Shown here: in pieces, positions 12,389-22,295 of the stretch
How positions within the stretch are numbered: position 1 is the stretch's first letter
Layout: each line of letters opens with the position of its first letter
From: Cocos nucifera
Lineage: Eukaryota > Streptophyta > Magnoliopsida > Arecales > Arecaceae
Direction of reading: 5' to 3'
Assembly: GCA_006176705.1 (NCBI GenBank)
Contig: QRFJ01000750.1
Span: forward strand, 124,001 to 188,000
Length of the DNA stretch: 64,000 bases
Made by a program: the position numbers and the translations under genes
The notes under the pieces: model-generated
Database searches by the model: none
Told to the model about the DNA's origin: nothing
Seen by the model: the letters and a program-made list of their open reading frames with translations, nothing else

Positions 12389-13255
12389 TGTTCTCAATCA
12401 TTTTTATTTGAACCTCTTCAACTCACTGCAATTGATCTCCTTTTACCCCAAGTAATCTACAATCAATCCTTTTTGGCTGATAGCCCTCTCTCTACCCTAA
12501 CTATGATTCATGCTGTTCTCTTTAACTACCGCTGTCCCAGCTCACTTCAGCTCACCAAGTATCATGCACTTAGCATGTAGGCTTTCATTTCTTGTGACTA
12601 GAGTGTAATTCTTATTCATGTACAATACTTTGGACTTGTTGTAAATATTTTCAAAATCAACAGAACATCAGTGCCAGTACTATCCAACAGTCGACATGAC
12701 ATATCATCCAAGGTCATTGTCAAAAAGGCAAAGATTGTAATAATATCTAGCACCATTTGTGCATTCTAAAAGGCAAAACTGGAAATGATTTATTAGACTT
12801 ACGTGGTGCAGCCTGTATCAAAATCACTGTGTTTGCCTATAAAAAATGATTTTTTTCTAACTAATATTTAACTAAAGATTCTTAAAGTTATAAGAAATGG
12901 AGAGTTTGAAATTTGAATAAAATGTCATTGCATGAGTTCCCATTCCTGAATATGATACAGCTCTTTTAAGAGTATTGAATATGTAAACAGAAACCAAATT
13001 CCATTTATTGAAATTTCAAATTTCAGGCTTTATTGATCATGATGGGAATATCTTAAAATTCTATGCAAATAAAAGAGCTTGCATGTGCATATATAAATCT
13101 AAGTTATAATTTACGGAAGGATGATTTCCAGCTTTGCACATGGGAACAGTATGCGGCATTGTGTAGCTCATTTCATGGTTGGATTCTTTCTAACTAAAAG
13201 CTTAACATAATATGTGGAAAATCCTTAAGTGTGTTTAGGATGTGTGTTTATGATA
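12389..13255. other. Unassigned intronic DNA
   Basis: AT-rich, without a repeat boundary or coding frame that I can support. Confidence 0.45.
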
Positions 13256-13260
13256 GGATC

Positions 13261-14316
13261 TGTTGGTGCAGAAATCCATCTTCGTCGGAGGTCGCCGGAG
13301 TCGAGGCCGCTGAGGTCGCCGCCGGGGACCTGCAAAATGAAGTCCCGTCCGGAACCGGTGGGGGTGGCTCCGGCAGGACCCTCCGACGGTCAAGTTAGTT
13401 TCCAGCCAACAGGAATGAAGTGCTCGGAATGAGCTCCGGAGCTTAGAGATGAGGAGGAGAGCTTAGAGAGTCGAGAGTTCAGAGAGCTTAGCCTGGGCGT
13501 ATCTGGAGGATCCTTTATAGGCGGAGCTTAGTTGATGGCGACAGCCATACCGTCGCATGGAGTTCGGTACGGAGAGAATGGCGTCATCAGACGGTCGGTG
13601 ATGGCCATACTGGCAAGTCATGGGCCACATGGAGTTCGGTACGGAGAGGAAGGCGTCGTCAGGGAGTGGCGTTGCCAGAGGTGGTAGCCATGTCGTCTGG
13701 TTTCGTCGCCTGTCGCAGACTGATGGCGACAATTCATCTCGTAGGAGAGTCCGACAGAAGGGAAGGCAGGGGGAGTTCGGCTGGCTGAAGGGTCGGCCAT
13801 CTGTAGAGTTCGGCTGGCCGAAGGGTCGGTCATCTATAGAGTTCGGTCGAGGGATGGTTGCCGAGGAGTTCGACCGCTGAGAGGCCCAAAGAAGCTCGGT
13901 TGAGGCCCGGTTGAAGGACTTCGGTTGCTGGTTGGTTCGGCTAAGGCTCGCCCGCTGAGGAGTTCGGCCGCTGAGAGGACTTCGTTGAAACTCGGCCGCT
14001 TGGAGTCGGTCCGAAGGAGTTCGGCCGTGGGGAGTCCGAAAGAGTTCGGCCGCTGAGAGGACTTCGTTGAAGCTCGGCCGCTTGGAGTCGGTCCGAAGGA
14101 GTTCGGCCGTGGGAGTCCGAAGGAGTTCGGCCGTGGGAGTCCGAAGGAGTTCGGCCGTGGGAGTCCGAAGGAGTTCGGCTGCTGAGAGGACTTCGTTGAA
14201 GCTCGGCCGCTTGGAGTTCGGCTAAAGCCCATCTGCCGTAGCTCTTCTGCGGCTACCAGTTGCATTAGGCCGGGTATCGAGCTAGACTTCGGCTGGAGCG
14301 GGATTTATCCCCAACA
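13261..14316 (-). repeat. 3' LTR of the Tat-type element
   Basis: This 1056-bp LTR runs from tgttgg to ccaaca. A TATA-like tttata (plus strand) occurs near 13513. From about 13975 it contains tandem copies of an approximately 80-bp unit rich in gttcggccg and gagaggacttcgttg. Confidence 0.82.
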
Positions 14317-14330
14317 CTAGCCCCCCACTC
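14317..14330 (-). other. Polypurine tract of the Tat-type element
   Basis: Minus-strand gagtggggggctag directly abuts the LTR at 14316. Confidence 0.7.
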
Positions 14331-14829
14331 TCGAGTTCGAAAATCAAAGGAAGGGAGTGCAGGAAAGGCGACTGCCGAAGTCTTCCTCTGAGCTCTATGC
14401 TGGTCTGGGTTGAAACTCGGGGGAGATTCCATCTCCAGCTTGAGGTTGATACAGTTGCTTTATCTAGCCAAGGTCGATGCTTGCGTTAGGACGAGGCTCC
14501 CCTCCTGTTCATAACCGAGGCTGGCTCAATCGCTCGAGGTTGTCAACAGTCTTATCTTTAGCCGAGGTCGACATGATAGCTTTCTCTGGCCGAGGTCGAT
14601 GTTGAAGCCCTCTGGCCGAGGTTGTCGCGGACCTTATCCCTAGCCGGAGTTGATGCGGACGCTCTGGCTGAGGTCGTCGCGGGCCTTACCTCTCTATCCG
14701 AGGTTACTCAGGCGCTCTGGCCGAGGTTGATGAAGATTCTCTTTCCTGCGGACTTCGGAGCTCGGACTTGAACTTTGCTCGCGTTAGGACGAGGTTCTCC
14801 TCTGGTTCCTAACCGAGGTTAGCTCGATC

Positions 14830-16100
14830 GCTCGGAAGAGATCTTATCTCTAGCCGAGGTTGATGCTCGAGTTAGGATGAGATTCTCCTCCTGTTTCTAA
14901 CCGAGGTTGGCTCGATCGCTCGAGGTTGTCAACAGTCTTATCTCTAGCCGAGGTTGATGCTCGAGTTAGGACGAGATTCTCCTCTCTGTTCCTAACCGAG
15001 GTTGGCTACAGTCGCCGGGAGGAGATTTATCTCGGTTGTCAACGGAGCTCGGGAGAGATCTTATCTCTAGCCGAGTCTCGGTCGCTCGGGAGAGATCTTA
15101 TCTCTAGCCAAGGTTGTCAGCGGTCGCTCGGGAGAGATCTTATCTCTAGCCGAGGTTGTCAGCGATCCTCGGTTCGGGAGAGATCTTATCTCTAGCCGAG
15201 GTTGACTCGGTCGCTCGGGAGAGATCTTATCTCTAGCCGAGGTTGCAGGTCGCTCAGGAGAGATCTTATCTCTAGCCGAGGTTGTCGACGGTCGCTCGGA
15301 GAGATCTTATCTCTAGCCGAGGTTGTTGCTCGCGTTAGGACGAGGTTCTCCTTCTGTTCCTAACGGGCTATGGGGGCACATAAGGGCCGCTGTCAGAGCT
15401 CTCCCCCCATCTCGTCCTTTGTGAACGAGACCTTCGCTCGGGAGAGATCTTATCTCTAGCCGAGGTTGGTGCTCGCGTTAGGACGAGGTTCTCCTCCTGT
15501 TCCTAACCGAGGTTGTCAAACGGTCGCTCGGGAGAGATCTTATCTCTAGCCGAGGTTGACTCGGTCGCTCGGGAGAGATCTTATCTCTAGCCGAGGTTGT
15601 CTACGATCGCTCGAGAGAGATCTTATCTCTAGCCGAGGTTGTTGCTCGCGTTAGGACGAGGTTCTCCTCCTGTTCCTAACGGGCTGTGGGGGCACATAAG
15701 GGCCGCTGTCAGAGCCTCTCCCCCATCTCGTCCTTTGTGAACGAGGCCTTCGCTCGGGAGAGATCTTATCTCTAGCCGAGAGATCTTATCTCTCGGTCGC
15801 TCGGGAGAGATCTTATCTCTAGCCGAGGTTGTCTACGGTCGCTCGGGAGAGATCTTATCTCTAGCCGAGGGTTGCTCGAGTCGCTCGGGAGAGATCTTAT
15901 CTCTAGCCGAGGTTGTTGCTCGCGTTAGGACGAGGTTCTCCTCCTGTTCCTAACGGGCTGTGGGGGCACATAAGGGCCGCTGTCAGAGCCTCTCCCCCCA
16001 TCTCGTCCTTTGTGAACGAGGCCTTCGCTCGGGAGAGATCTTATCTCTAGCCGAGGTTGTTGCTCGCGTTAGGACGAGGTTCTCCTCCTGTTCCCAACGC
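14830..16100. repeat. Minisatellite with palindromic core inside the Tat-type element
   Basis: About 19 copies of a 40-46 bp unit with the core gagagatcttatctctagcc, often followed by gaggttgtc. The core is a small hairpin (agagat/atctct). A longer unit, gttaggacgaggttctcctcctg plus a variable tail, is interspersed and makes a higher-order pattern of about 290 bp seen three times (about 15330, 15640, 15920). Confidence 0.85.
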
Positions 16101-16414
16101 GGCTGACTGCTTCTTCCCTGTCATCGCATAGTTTTCGCATCCAAAAATAATATTATTGAGAGGGAAGAATTTTACCGAGGGGAAGCCACTTGCAGCACAT
16201 TTCCATTTGAGGGTCGTCGGGGTGTTGTTCCTCGAGTTCCCTCGGGCAGCGAGTCCCATCCAGATGACCTCCTCTATTACATGCTGGCCTCCTTAATTCG
16301 GAGCATGCTTCTCTTGACTTTGTCGCTGGGAGACGACGAATCGCCGATGTAGCTAGCTCTTAGCTCCTCCCCGGGGTGGCGTTGATGACGCCGCGAGGCG
16401 GCCGAGCTTCTTGT

Positions 16415-16600
16415 CTTTTCTAGTTACGGCAGCGCCTTTAGCCGATCTTCTCCTGCTTCAGACTGGCGTCGGAGGAATTTATCCCGTCGTCCCATTTTGG
16501 CGAGCTCTTCAATCTCGTCTTGGAGCTGAACGTATTCCTCAGTGTCGTGGCCGTAGTCGCGATGGTAGGAGCTTTACTTGCTTCGATCGCGCACGTTTGG
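16415..16600 (-). pseudogene. Gag/zinc-region relic of a Tat-type gypsy element
   Basis: The minus strand reads HRDYGHDTEEYVQLQDEIEEL and continues KMGRRDKFLRRQ, close to the conserved C-terminal Gag segment of plant Tat elements (FHRDxGHxTEEC..L..EIE.L). The Cys after TEE is replaced by Tyr, and stops lie on both sides. It fixes the polarity and family of the surrounding element. Confidence 0.75.
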
Positions 16601-17004
16601 GGAGGCCATAGTCCTTCAGGTCTTGGCGGCTGGCTTTTAACTTCGCCGAGAATTCGAGTTAGAGGAGCGGGTCGTAGTTGCGGAGCCTTTCGGGAGGAGG
16701 ATTTCTTCGCGCCCTTCTATCGGGGCTTCCTTTGTAGTGAGCTCGAGAAGTTCGGGCTTCGCTTGCGCGGAGCTTCATTCCGCTTTTCCGCGAAACTTTC
16801 CGTAGGAGAACTTCATGCTTCTTTGTCCGGACTTCCTTGCTCGCAGGGAGGGGGTCGGCTTTGCTTGCCCGAATTTTATTGCACCTCCAGTGAATTCGTT
16901 GTAGCGACGTACTCGAGGGGGAGTTCGGCCTCGATCGCCCCTGGGGCGGTCTAGAGCGCGGCCGAACTTCATTTGGGGTGATCTGCTGCGGAGTTCGGCC
17001 TCCT

Positions 17005-17310
17005 CTATGCCGAACTTCATTTGCGGGAGAACTTTCCTCCGCCTTCGTTTGTGCCGAACTTCATTCCGCTTTAGGGAGCTCGGCTTTTTCACGCCGAACT
17101 TCATTCCGCTTTGGGGAGCTCGGCTTTTTCACGCCGAACTTCATTCCGCTTTGGAGAGATCGGCTTTTTCACGCCGAACTTCATTCGGCTTTGGAGAGAT
17201 GCCGAACTTCATTCAGCTTTGGAGAGGTCGGCTCTTTCACGCCAAACTTCATTCCACGGGGAACTTTGCTCCGCCCTTGTTTATGCCGAACTTCACTTCG
17301 ATGATGAGCT
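17005..17310. repeat. 40-bp GCCGAACTTCATTCCG tandem array
   Basis: About seven units of gccgaacttcattccgctttgg followed by ggagctcggctttttcac. Long open frames on both strands across this block are a by-product of the repeat. Confidence 0.85.
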
Positions 17311-18143
17311 AAGGAGTTCGGCCTTTCGCCGAACTTCATTCCGCGGGAGAACTTCGTCGATGAGCCGATGAGCTTCAAGGTGGAGTTCGGCCTCACTTAC
17401 GCCGAACTTCGTCGATGAGCTTCAAAGGGTGTTAGGCCTTGCTCCCGTCGAACTTCGTCCGTTCTCGCTTGCGTCGAACTTCACTCGGATGAGGAGCCTC
17501 GAAGGGAAGTTCGGCTTTGCTTCGAGGTGGAGTTCGTCTTTCCTTGCGCTGGGGAGGTTGTGGACGTTGCCGAACTTCACTCCACCTCCTTGGACGCGGC
17601 CGAACTTCATTCCGCCTTCTTGCAAAACCTTCTCCCGAGGATGTCCATGCCCCTCTGTCGGGGCTTCCTCGATGACGGACTCGAGTGGGGGTTCGGCCTC
17701 GCTTAAGCCGAACTTCTCTCTGCTTTCCCGCGAGGCCTTCCGCAAGAGAAGTTCGACTCTCCATTTCTCCTTCCCAAATGCGATTGGTACGCCCAAACGC
17801 TCCCCCTCAAGGCCAGTTCCTCGCGTCCTCATGGCAGGCTTGCTAGTAAAGTCTCTACCCGAGGTTGTCGCGCGGCCTGTATCATCTCGGTGGGGCCGCG
17901 AGCCCGTCCAGGACTGCTCTACATCTGCGGTGGCTTCGGGTGGAGCCTGGGCTACCGGGGCTACAGCCAGAGCAGACGCACCCGGCGCGCAGGGCGCCGA
18001 TCGCCGAGTCGAAGCTCTCCTGAGGGCATTTTCTCTTCGGAAGAGAAAAGGGAGATCTCCGGAGAGGGAAGAGAAGAGTCGCCGAGCACTCCTTTAAGAA
18101 CAAGGAAACCTCGAAGGTTCAGTCCCTTCTTCCAGTGCCAATC

Positions 18144-18786
18144 TGCTGGCCGAAGGGTCGGTCATCTATAGAGTTCGGCCGAGGGACGGTTACCGAGGAG
18201 TTCAACCGCTGAGAGGCCCGAAGAAGCTCGGCTGAGGCCCGGTTGAAGGACTTCGGTTGCTGGTTGGTTCGGCTAAGGCTCGCCCGCTGAGGAGTTCGGC
18301 CGCTGAGAGGACTTCGTTGAAGCTCGGCCGCTTGGAGTCGGTCCGAAGGAGTTCGCCGTGGGGAGTCCGAAGGAGTTCGGCCGCTGAGAGGACTTCGTTG
18401 AAGCTCGGCCGCTTGGAGTCGTCCGAAGGAGTTCGGCCGTGGGGAGTCCGAAGGAGTTCGGCCGCTGAGAGGACTTCGTTGAAGCTCGGCCGCTTGGAGT
18501 CGGTTCGAAGGAGTTCGGCCGTGGGAGTCCGAAGGAGTTCGGCCGCTGAAAGAACTTCGTTGAAGCTCGGCCGCTTGGAGTCGGTCCGAAGGAGTTCGGC
18601 CGTGGGAGTCCGAAGGAGTTCGGCCGTGGGGAGTCCGAAGGAGTTCGGCCGCTGAGAGGACTTCGTTGAAGCTCGGCCGCTTGGAGTTCGGCTGAAGCCC
18701 GTCTGCCGTAGCTCTTCTGCGGCTACCGGTTGCATTAGGCCGGATATCGAGCTAGACTTCGGCTGGAGCGGGATTTATCCCCAACA
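18144..18786 (-). repeat. Truncated 5' LTR of the Tat-type element
   Basis: It matches the left LTR from 13813 onward to the common end ccaaca. It is 643 bp against 504 bp for the matching part of the left LTR because it has more copies of the approximately 80-bp unit. The first 550 bp of the LTR are missing. Confidence 0.8.
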
Positions 18787-18791
18787 GGATC

Positions 18792-19595
18792 CTTTTCATT
18801 CAAGATAATATATACATATATATCTAGGGGATTGTTGGAGTGAGATCTCACAACAAGACAAAAACCTCAAAAGCTCCTTTAATGGAAAACTAGCAAACTG
18901 CTAACATAAATATCCAAATTAGAAGTGAAATGAAGCATATATCTTGACTCAATCTCCAAACAACTTTACAAGAAATAACCAGTATGTTTCCATTAATATA
19001 CAAGGAACCAAGCAGTACCATGTTCAGAATTGGCTAGATGCAATACATTCTTTGAGTAATCATATATATAAAGAAATATATGTTAATAGAAGTTTATTTG
19101 TCAAATAATCTTTAACAAGTGCTAGAGAAATGAACTAGATTTTTCTGCTAGGTTAATCATCCAGTTCTATTAGAGATTAAATTAAGTTGAAAAGCAGAGA
19201 TAACTGCCAGATACAGCAGCAAAAGACAACTTCTGATTGCAATCCAGATGGTAATCCCTGCATTTATTTGGTTGTCCCAATAATGTGCGATTCTAAATAC
19301 TAAAATATATGTCTTAAAATTGCTGACTAAATTAAGATCTGGGTGACCATTTAGACTCTTTTGGAAGTGGAATAGCATAAGTGGAATAATTCGTTCCTAA
19401 CTCTGTATTCCAGTTACTCTACAGATTAAATGGAATAAGCATGATGCCATTTGGTTTAGAATTTGTTATTCTCAAGAAAGTTTAAATGTTGTTTGGTTGG
19501 AAAACTGGAATGAGAATGTTAAAAGGTAACATTTTTGCAAATTGGACAAAATTGCCCCTGCATATGGGATGATAATTGGCTAAGTATATATGAAA
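18792..19595. other. Unassigned intronic DNA
   Basis: AT-rich. A TATATATACATATATAT-like run at about 18808-18825. No coding region or clear element ends. Confidence 0.45.
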
Positions 19596-20501
19596 GCCAA
19601 ACATGTTACTGTTATGTTCTCCATGCTACAACAATGATAATATTACTTTACATTAAAAAAATAATAATAATTTAAATATTTTAACCATAATAAATACTAA
19701 AGTAATAAATATTGAAAATAACATATTCATAATTAATGATTGATTGCCAAACATGTTATTATTATGTTCTTTTTGCCATAACAATGATCATATTATTAAT
19801 GTTTTGAACACAGTTTTAAATCCTGGTGAGAGTTAGGGGTGTCCCATCCATCCCATCCCAAACAAGATTTGGGAGGGGGGTTCTTCAAAACCCATCCACG
19901 TGGGGAGAGAAGAAGGAGGAAAGAAAGGAAGCAAAGGCAAAAAAAGAACAGAAGGAAAGAAGAAGAAGAAGAAAGGAAAGAAAGGTATGAAGGAAGAAGA
20001 AAGGGAAGAAGGAAGGAGAAAAGGAAGAAAGGAAAGAAAGAAATAAAAGAAGAAAAGAAGGAAGAAAGGAAAGAAAGAAGGAGAAGAAGAAAAAGGAAAG
20101 GAGAAGAAAAAAGAAAGAAAGAATCAGATAGGAAAGAAACAAAGGAAAGGAGAAGAAAAAAAAGAAAGGAAACAAACAAAAAAAGAAACAAATAAGAGAA
20201 AGAAGAGGAGAGAGACACCAGGAACCTACCAAGATCCTCAATTGGGATGATAGTTGGGATGGAACAGGATAGCAAGGCATCCCGTTCAGTGGAGAAACCA
20301 AGACATCTCTATCCCATGAAATTTAAAACATTGTTTTGAATATTTTTAACTATAATAAACATTAAAGTAATATATTCATTAACTAATGATTGATTGCCAA
20401 AAATATTATTGTTATGTTCTTTGTGCTACAACAAAAATAATATTATTTTATGTCAAAAAAAAGTTATTTTGAATAATTTAACCACAATAAATATCAAAAT
20501 A
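19596..20501. repeat. About 150-bp tandem repeat, three copies, split by a transposon
   Basis: Units begin gccaaacatgttactgtt (19596), gccaaacatgttattatt (19746) and gccaaaaatattattgtt (20396), and share a tgttct...aataatatta...accataataaa order. The second copy is interrupted by the MULE-like element at 19809-20331. Confidence 0.75.
19809..20331. mobile_element. MULE-like nonautonomous element (523 bp, 9-bp target duplication)
   Basis: The 9-bp direct repeat TGTTTTGAA at 19800-19808 and 20332-20340 flanks it. The ends share GTTTTAAAT in inverted orientation, about 18 bp in all, imperfect. The interior is a 300-bp purine tract of AAGG/AAGAA words (about 19905-20215) flanked by GATGG/CCATCC-rich blocks. 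Confidence 0.65.
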
Positions 20502-20828
20502 TTTCTCGAGTTTCATTCAGGACTGAAGAGAAGAAAAAGAAAAATGGTTAGGATTTCATATTTTTGGCAGAGGAAGACCAGGAATAAATTACTCCATCCC
20601 TGCCAGTTCAGTAATTTACTAGGTGGAATCTGGGTTAATCAGATTATATTTATGTAGTATGGCAGAATAGCTAGGTTAACTCCTTTTTATCCTCCCTTAC
20701 TCCATTTCCAAACATGGCCTTAGATGTTTGTAATGAAAGTCGAGTGGAGTGCAAAGACATGGCAAGCTACCATCTGAACTATGAACATTGCAAAAGCTTA
20801 GCTCAAGGCCTTGGGGAAGAAGAATTAC

Positions 20829-20906
20829 CCGTGACTCATTTCTTCCAAGAAACCTTCCTCCAATGCCTCGCTGGCGCCTTTCGGCCAAAGCTCGTCGTGA
20901 AGGAAC
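20829..20906 (-). CDS. FRS-type gene exon 2 (78 bp)
   Basis: This 26-codon exon starts VPSRRALAERR and ends GRNESR. The acceptor is ttgcag at 20907 and the donor is gtaatt at 20828. Both ends are in phase 0, so it joins exon 1 (ending RPAK) and exon 3 (starting DEKTEAEP) without a frame change. The basic Arg-rich content fits the linker between FAR1 modules. Reading past the donor leaves the family-like sequence at once, which supports the splice site. It was recognised by family similarity and not by a search. Confidence 0.68.
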
Positions 20907-21160
20907 CTGCAAAGAACAAGAAGCATATTTGCTGTGCAACTGAACTTGAGCCACAGAACTATAAAGTGCAGAGATGCAGCCAAAAATACCAGTAGTTTAA
21001 CACAAAATGCATATCTGTCATTAATATTCTGATGTCACAACTACAACTATCTGATATCTACTCATCTTTCATAGATCCATACAACCCGTGCTTTTCTTTT
21101 TTTTTCTCAAATGCAGTGCATGCATCTGACAACATTGAAGACAAAAATTTGGAACTTTAC

Positions 21161-22295
21161 CTTAGCAGGCCTCTCTACACCCTGCCTATTTGTCCGCTTC
21201 ATCATGTATCTGACAATTAGATCTCTCCTTTCTTCTTCAGTGTACCGAGACACTCTTACACCAAGCTCCCTTAGCAGCCGGGACTCAGGAGCATTGGCTA
21301 CTGGGATTGCCTTCCCATCATCTTTCCCCTTCTTACCATCCTTCCCAGCAGCAGCTGCCACTGCCTGTGCTGGCATACCTATGGATGGAGTAGGTGGTTT
21401 CTGCCCCACATCCTTCTCTGAAAATGCTTGTTCTTTTACTGGAGGACCACTCTGGACCTCGACCCCACGGTCATCAACTGCCACCCCTCCCTTCTCTGTT
21501 GAGCTCTCTACTTGGATGATCTCCACCACATCCCCATCTTTCTTTGTTGTGGCTGCTGCGCCCTCTTCCAACCTGCGAGCTCTCTTCTTATATGGTCCCC
21601 GCCTCCGTTTCCCTGCATTAGTATCTGTGATCTTTCTGTACATAAGATAATTCCCTCTCCAACACAAGAACCTCTGCATGATTAGAGCCCCACTGCCCGC
21701 CGACCGCCTGTTGGAACCCGTCCGAGCTTTAAACACGGACTTCTCACCATACTCATAATAGAAAGCCTTTGCAGCCTCTACGGACTCAAACTCCATGCCC
21801 ATGACCGGCACCGATACTGCACCATCTTTACCCGCACCCTGGTGTGGTAAGAGCTCATGGTTGTGCTCCACCACGAGCTTCGACACTGTCCACTTCCCAT
21901 GCACCTTCCCGACCACCTCCATCATTGCCTTACATCGGTCCCCCACCGAAGCCGCCACCTCCCCCGCTGGCGGCCGGTGTCCGAAAACGGCGACGCCTGC
22001 CTGCCGCATGTGGAGGTAATTCCGCATGATGCAGGCCACCCCGGAGAGCGCACTCATTGTAGAGCGTCTGCCCCGCCGACGACCCCTCCGTCCCCTTGGC
22101 TGGAGATTCCTTAAACTCTCCGGCGGCGGCGGAGATCTCCGCCGGCTCCTCCAGCTTCTCCGGCGAGGCCTTCTGTTCGTCCACCTTCAGCTCCTCTTGC
22201 GCTGGCTTCTCCCTCGGCCCCTTCTCCTCCTCCTTTCGGCCCTCGTCCTCCTCCTTGTTCGGTGCATCGTCCGTAATCTCCGAAATCAGCACCAT
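21161..22295 (-). CDS. FRS-type gene exon 1 (N-terminal FAR1 modules)
   Basis: The start is the ATG at 22293-22295, which opens MVLISEI and a Glu/Lys-rich acidic stretch. Near residue 84 the reading frame must shift by one base, at CCCC 22039-22042 on the plus strand. Before it the frame reads NECALR; after it CIMRNYLHMRQ. The second frame then stays open to the exon end. It contains the C-terminal half of a FAR1-type zinc module (one Cys followed by HNHEL near 21855), a second module starting GMEF near 21790, and a basic run KRRRGPYKKRARR near 21600 that looks like a nuclear localisation signal. The exon ends at AAG|gtaaag. Length is 1135 bp, which is 378 codons once the extra base is discounted. 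The shift is either a real mutation or a homopolymer error. Confidence 0.78.

Larger units (their letters stand above)
13261..18786 (-). mobile_element. Ty3/gypsy Tat-type element with minisatellites, truncated 5' LTR
   Basis: The 5-bp target duplication GGATC (13256-13260 and 18787-18791) bounds the element exactly. The outer ends are tgttggtgcag and tttatccccaaca. The left LTR is 13261-14316. The right LTR is present only from about 18144. A polypurine tract next to the left LTR and a gag relic near 16420-16590 show minus-strand polarity, so the right LTR is the 5' one and has lost its R-U5 side and primer-binding site. Most of the internal 3.8 kb is tandem repeat. No pol is recognisable. 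Confidence 0.82.
1608..20828 (-). other. Predicted 19.2-kb intron 2 of the FRS gene, filled with transposons
   Basis: The predicted intron runs from the donor gtaatt (20828) to the acceptor ttccagtagttag (ending 1608), preceded by a T-rich stretch. It holds at least one gypsy gag-only element with a third LTR-like block, two MULE-like elements, one Tat-type gypsy element and an interrupted tandem repeat. No host coding exon is seen inside. Intron 1 (20907-21160) is only 254 bp. Confidence 0.65.
1..22295 (-). pseudogene. FRS: FAR1-RELATED SEQUENCE-type gene, three visible exons, disrupted
   Basis: The exons at 22295-21161, 20906-20829 and 1607-1 read as one FAR1/FHY3-family protein, a transcription factor derived from a MULE transposase. 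The order seen is an acidic N-terminus, two partial FAR1-type modules, a basic NLS-like stretch, a complete FAR1 zinc-binding module, the MULE transposase core and the start of a SWIM zinc finger. Junctions are AAG|gtaaag, ttgcag|GTT, CGG|gtaatt and ttag|GAT, all phase 0. About 939 codons are visible and the 3' end lies off the left edge. Two lesions are seen: an extra base in the C run 22039-22042 and a TAA at 1503-1505. The family normally acts in the nucleus in light signalling, a role inferred here from family only. Joining exon 3 to exons 1-2 across 19.2 kb is inference, supported by phase, splice sites and complementary domain content. A fortuitous pair of partial FRS copies is the alternative. 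Confidence 0.72.

Noticed and set aside
11910..12455. Overlapping GC-rich frames on both strands
   Set aside because: Four or more overlapping frames of similar length with no motif; composition explains them. They lie in the MULE-like element.
14830..16100. CRISPR-like regular repeat
   Set aside because: Units are degenerate, the linkers are also repeats, and the array lies in a plant retrotransposon.
17429..18097. 222-codon plus-strand frame
   Set aside because: GC-rich, low-complexity sequence in the Tat-type element; open frames on both strands and no family motif. The element's own gag is on the minus strand.
19796..20301. Frames rich in Ser/Phe/Leu or in Lys/Arg/Glu
   Set aside because: They are translations of an AAGG purine tract inside a MULE-like element.
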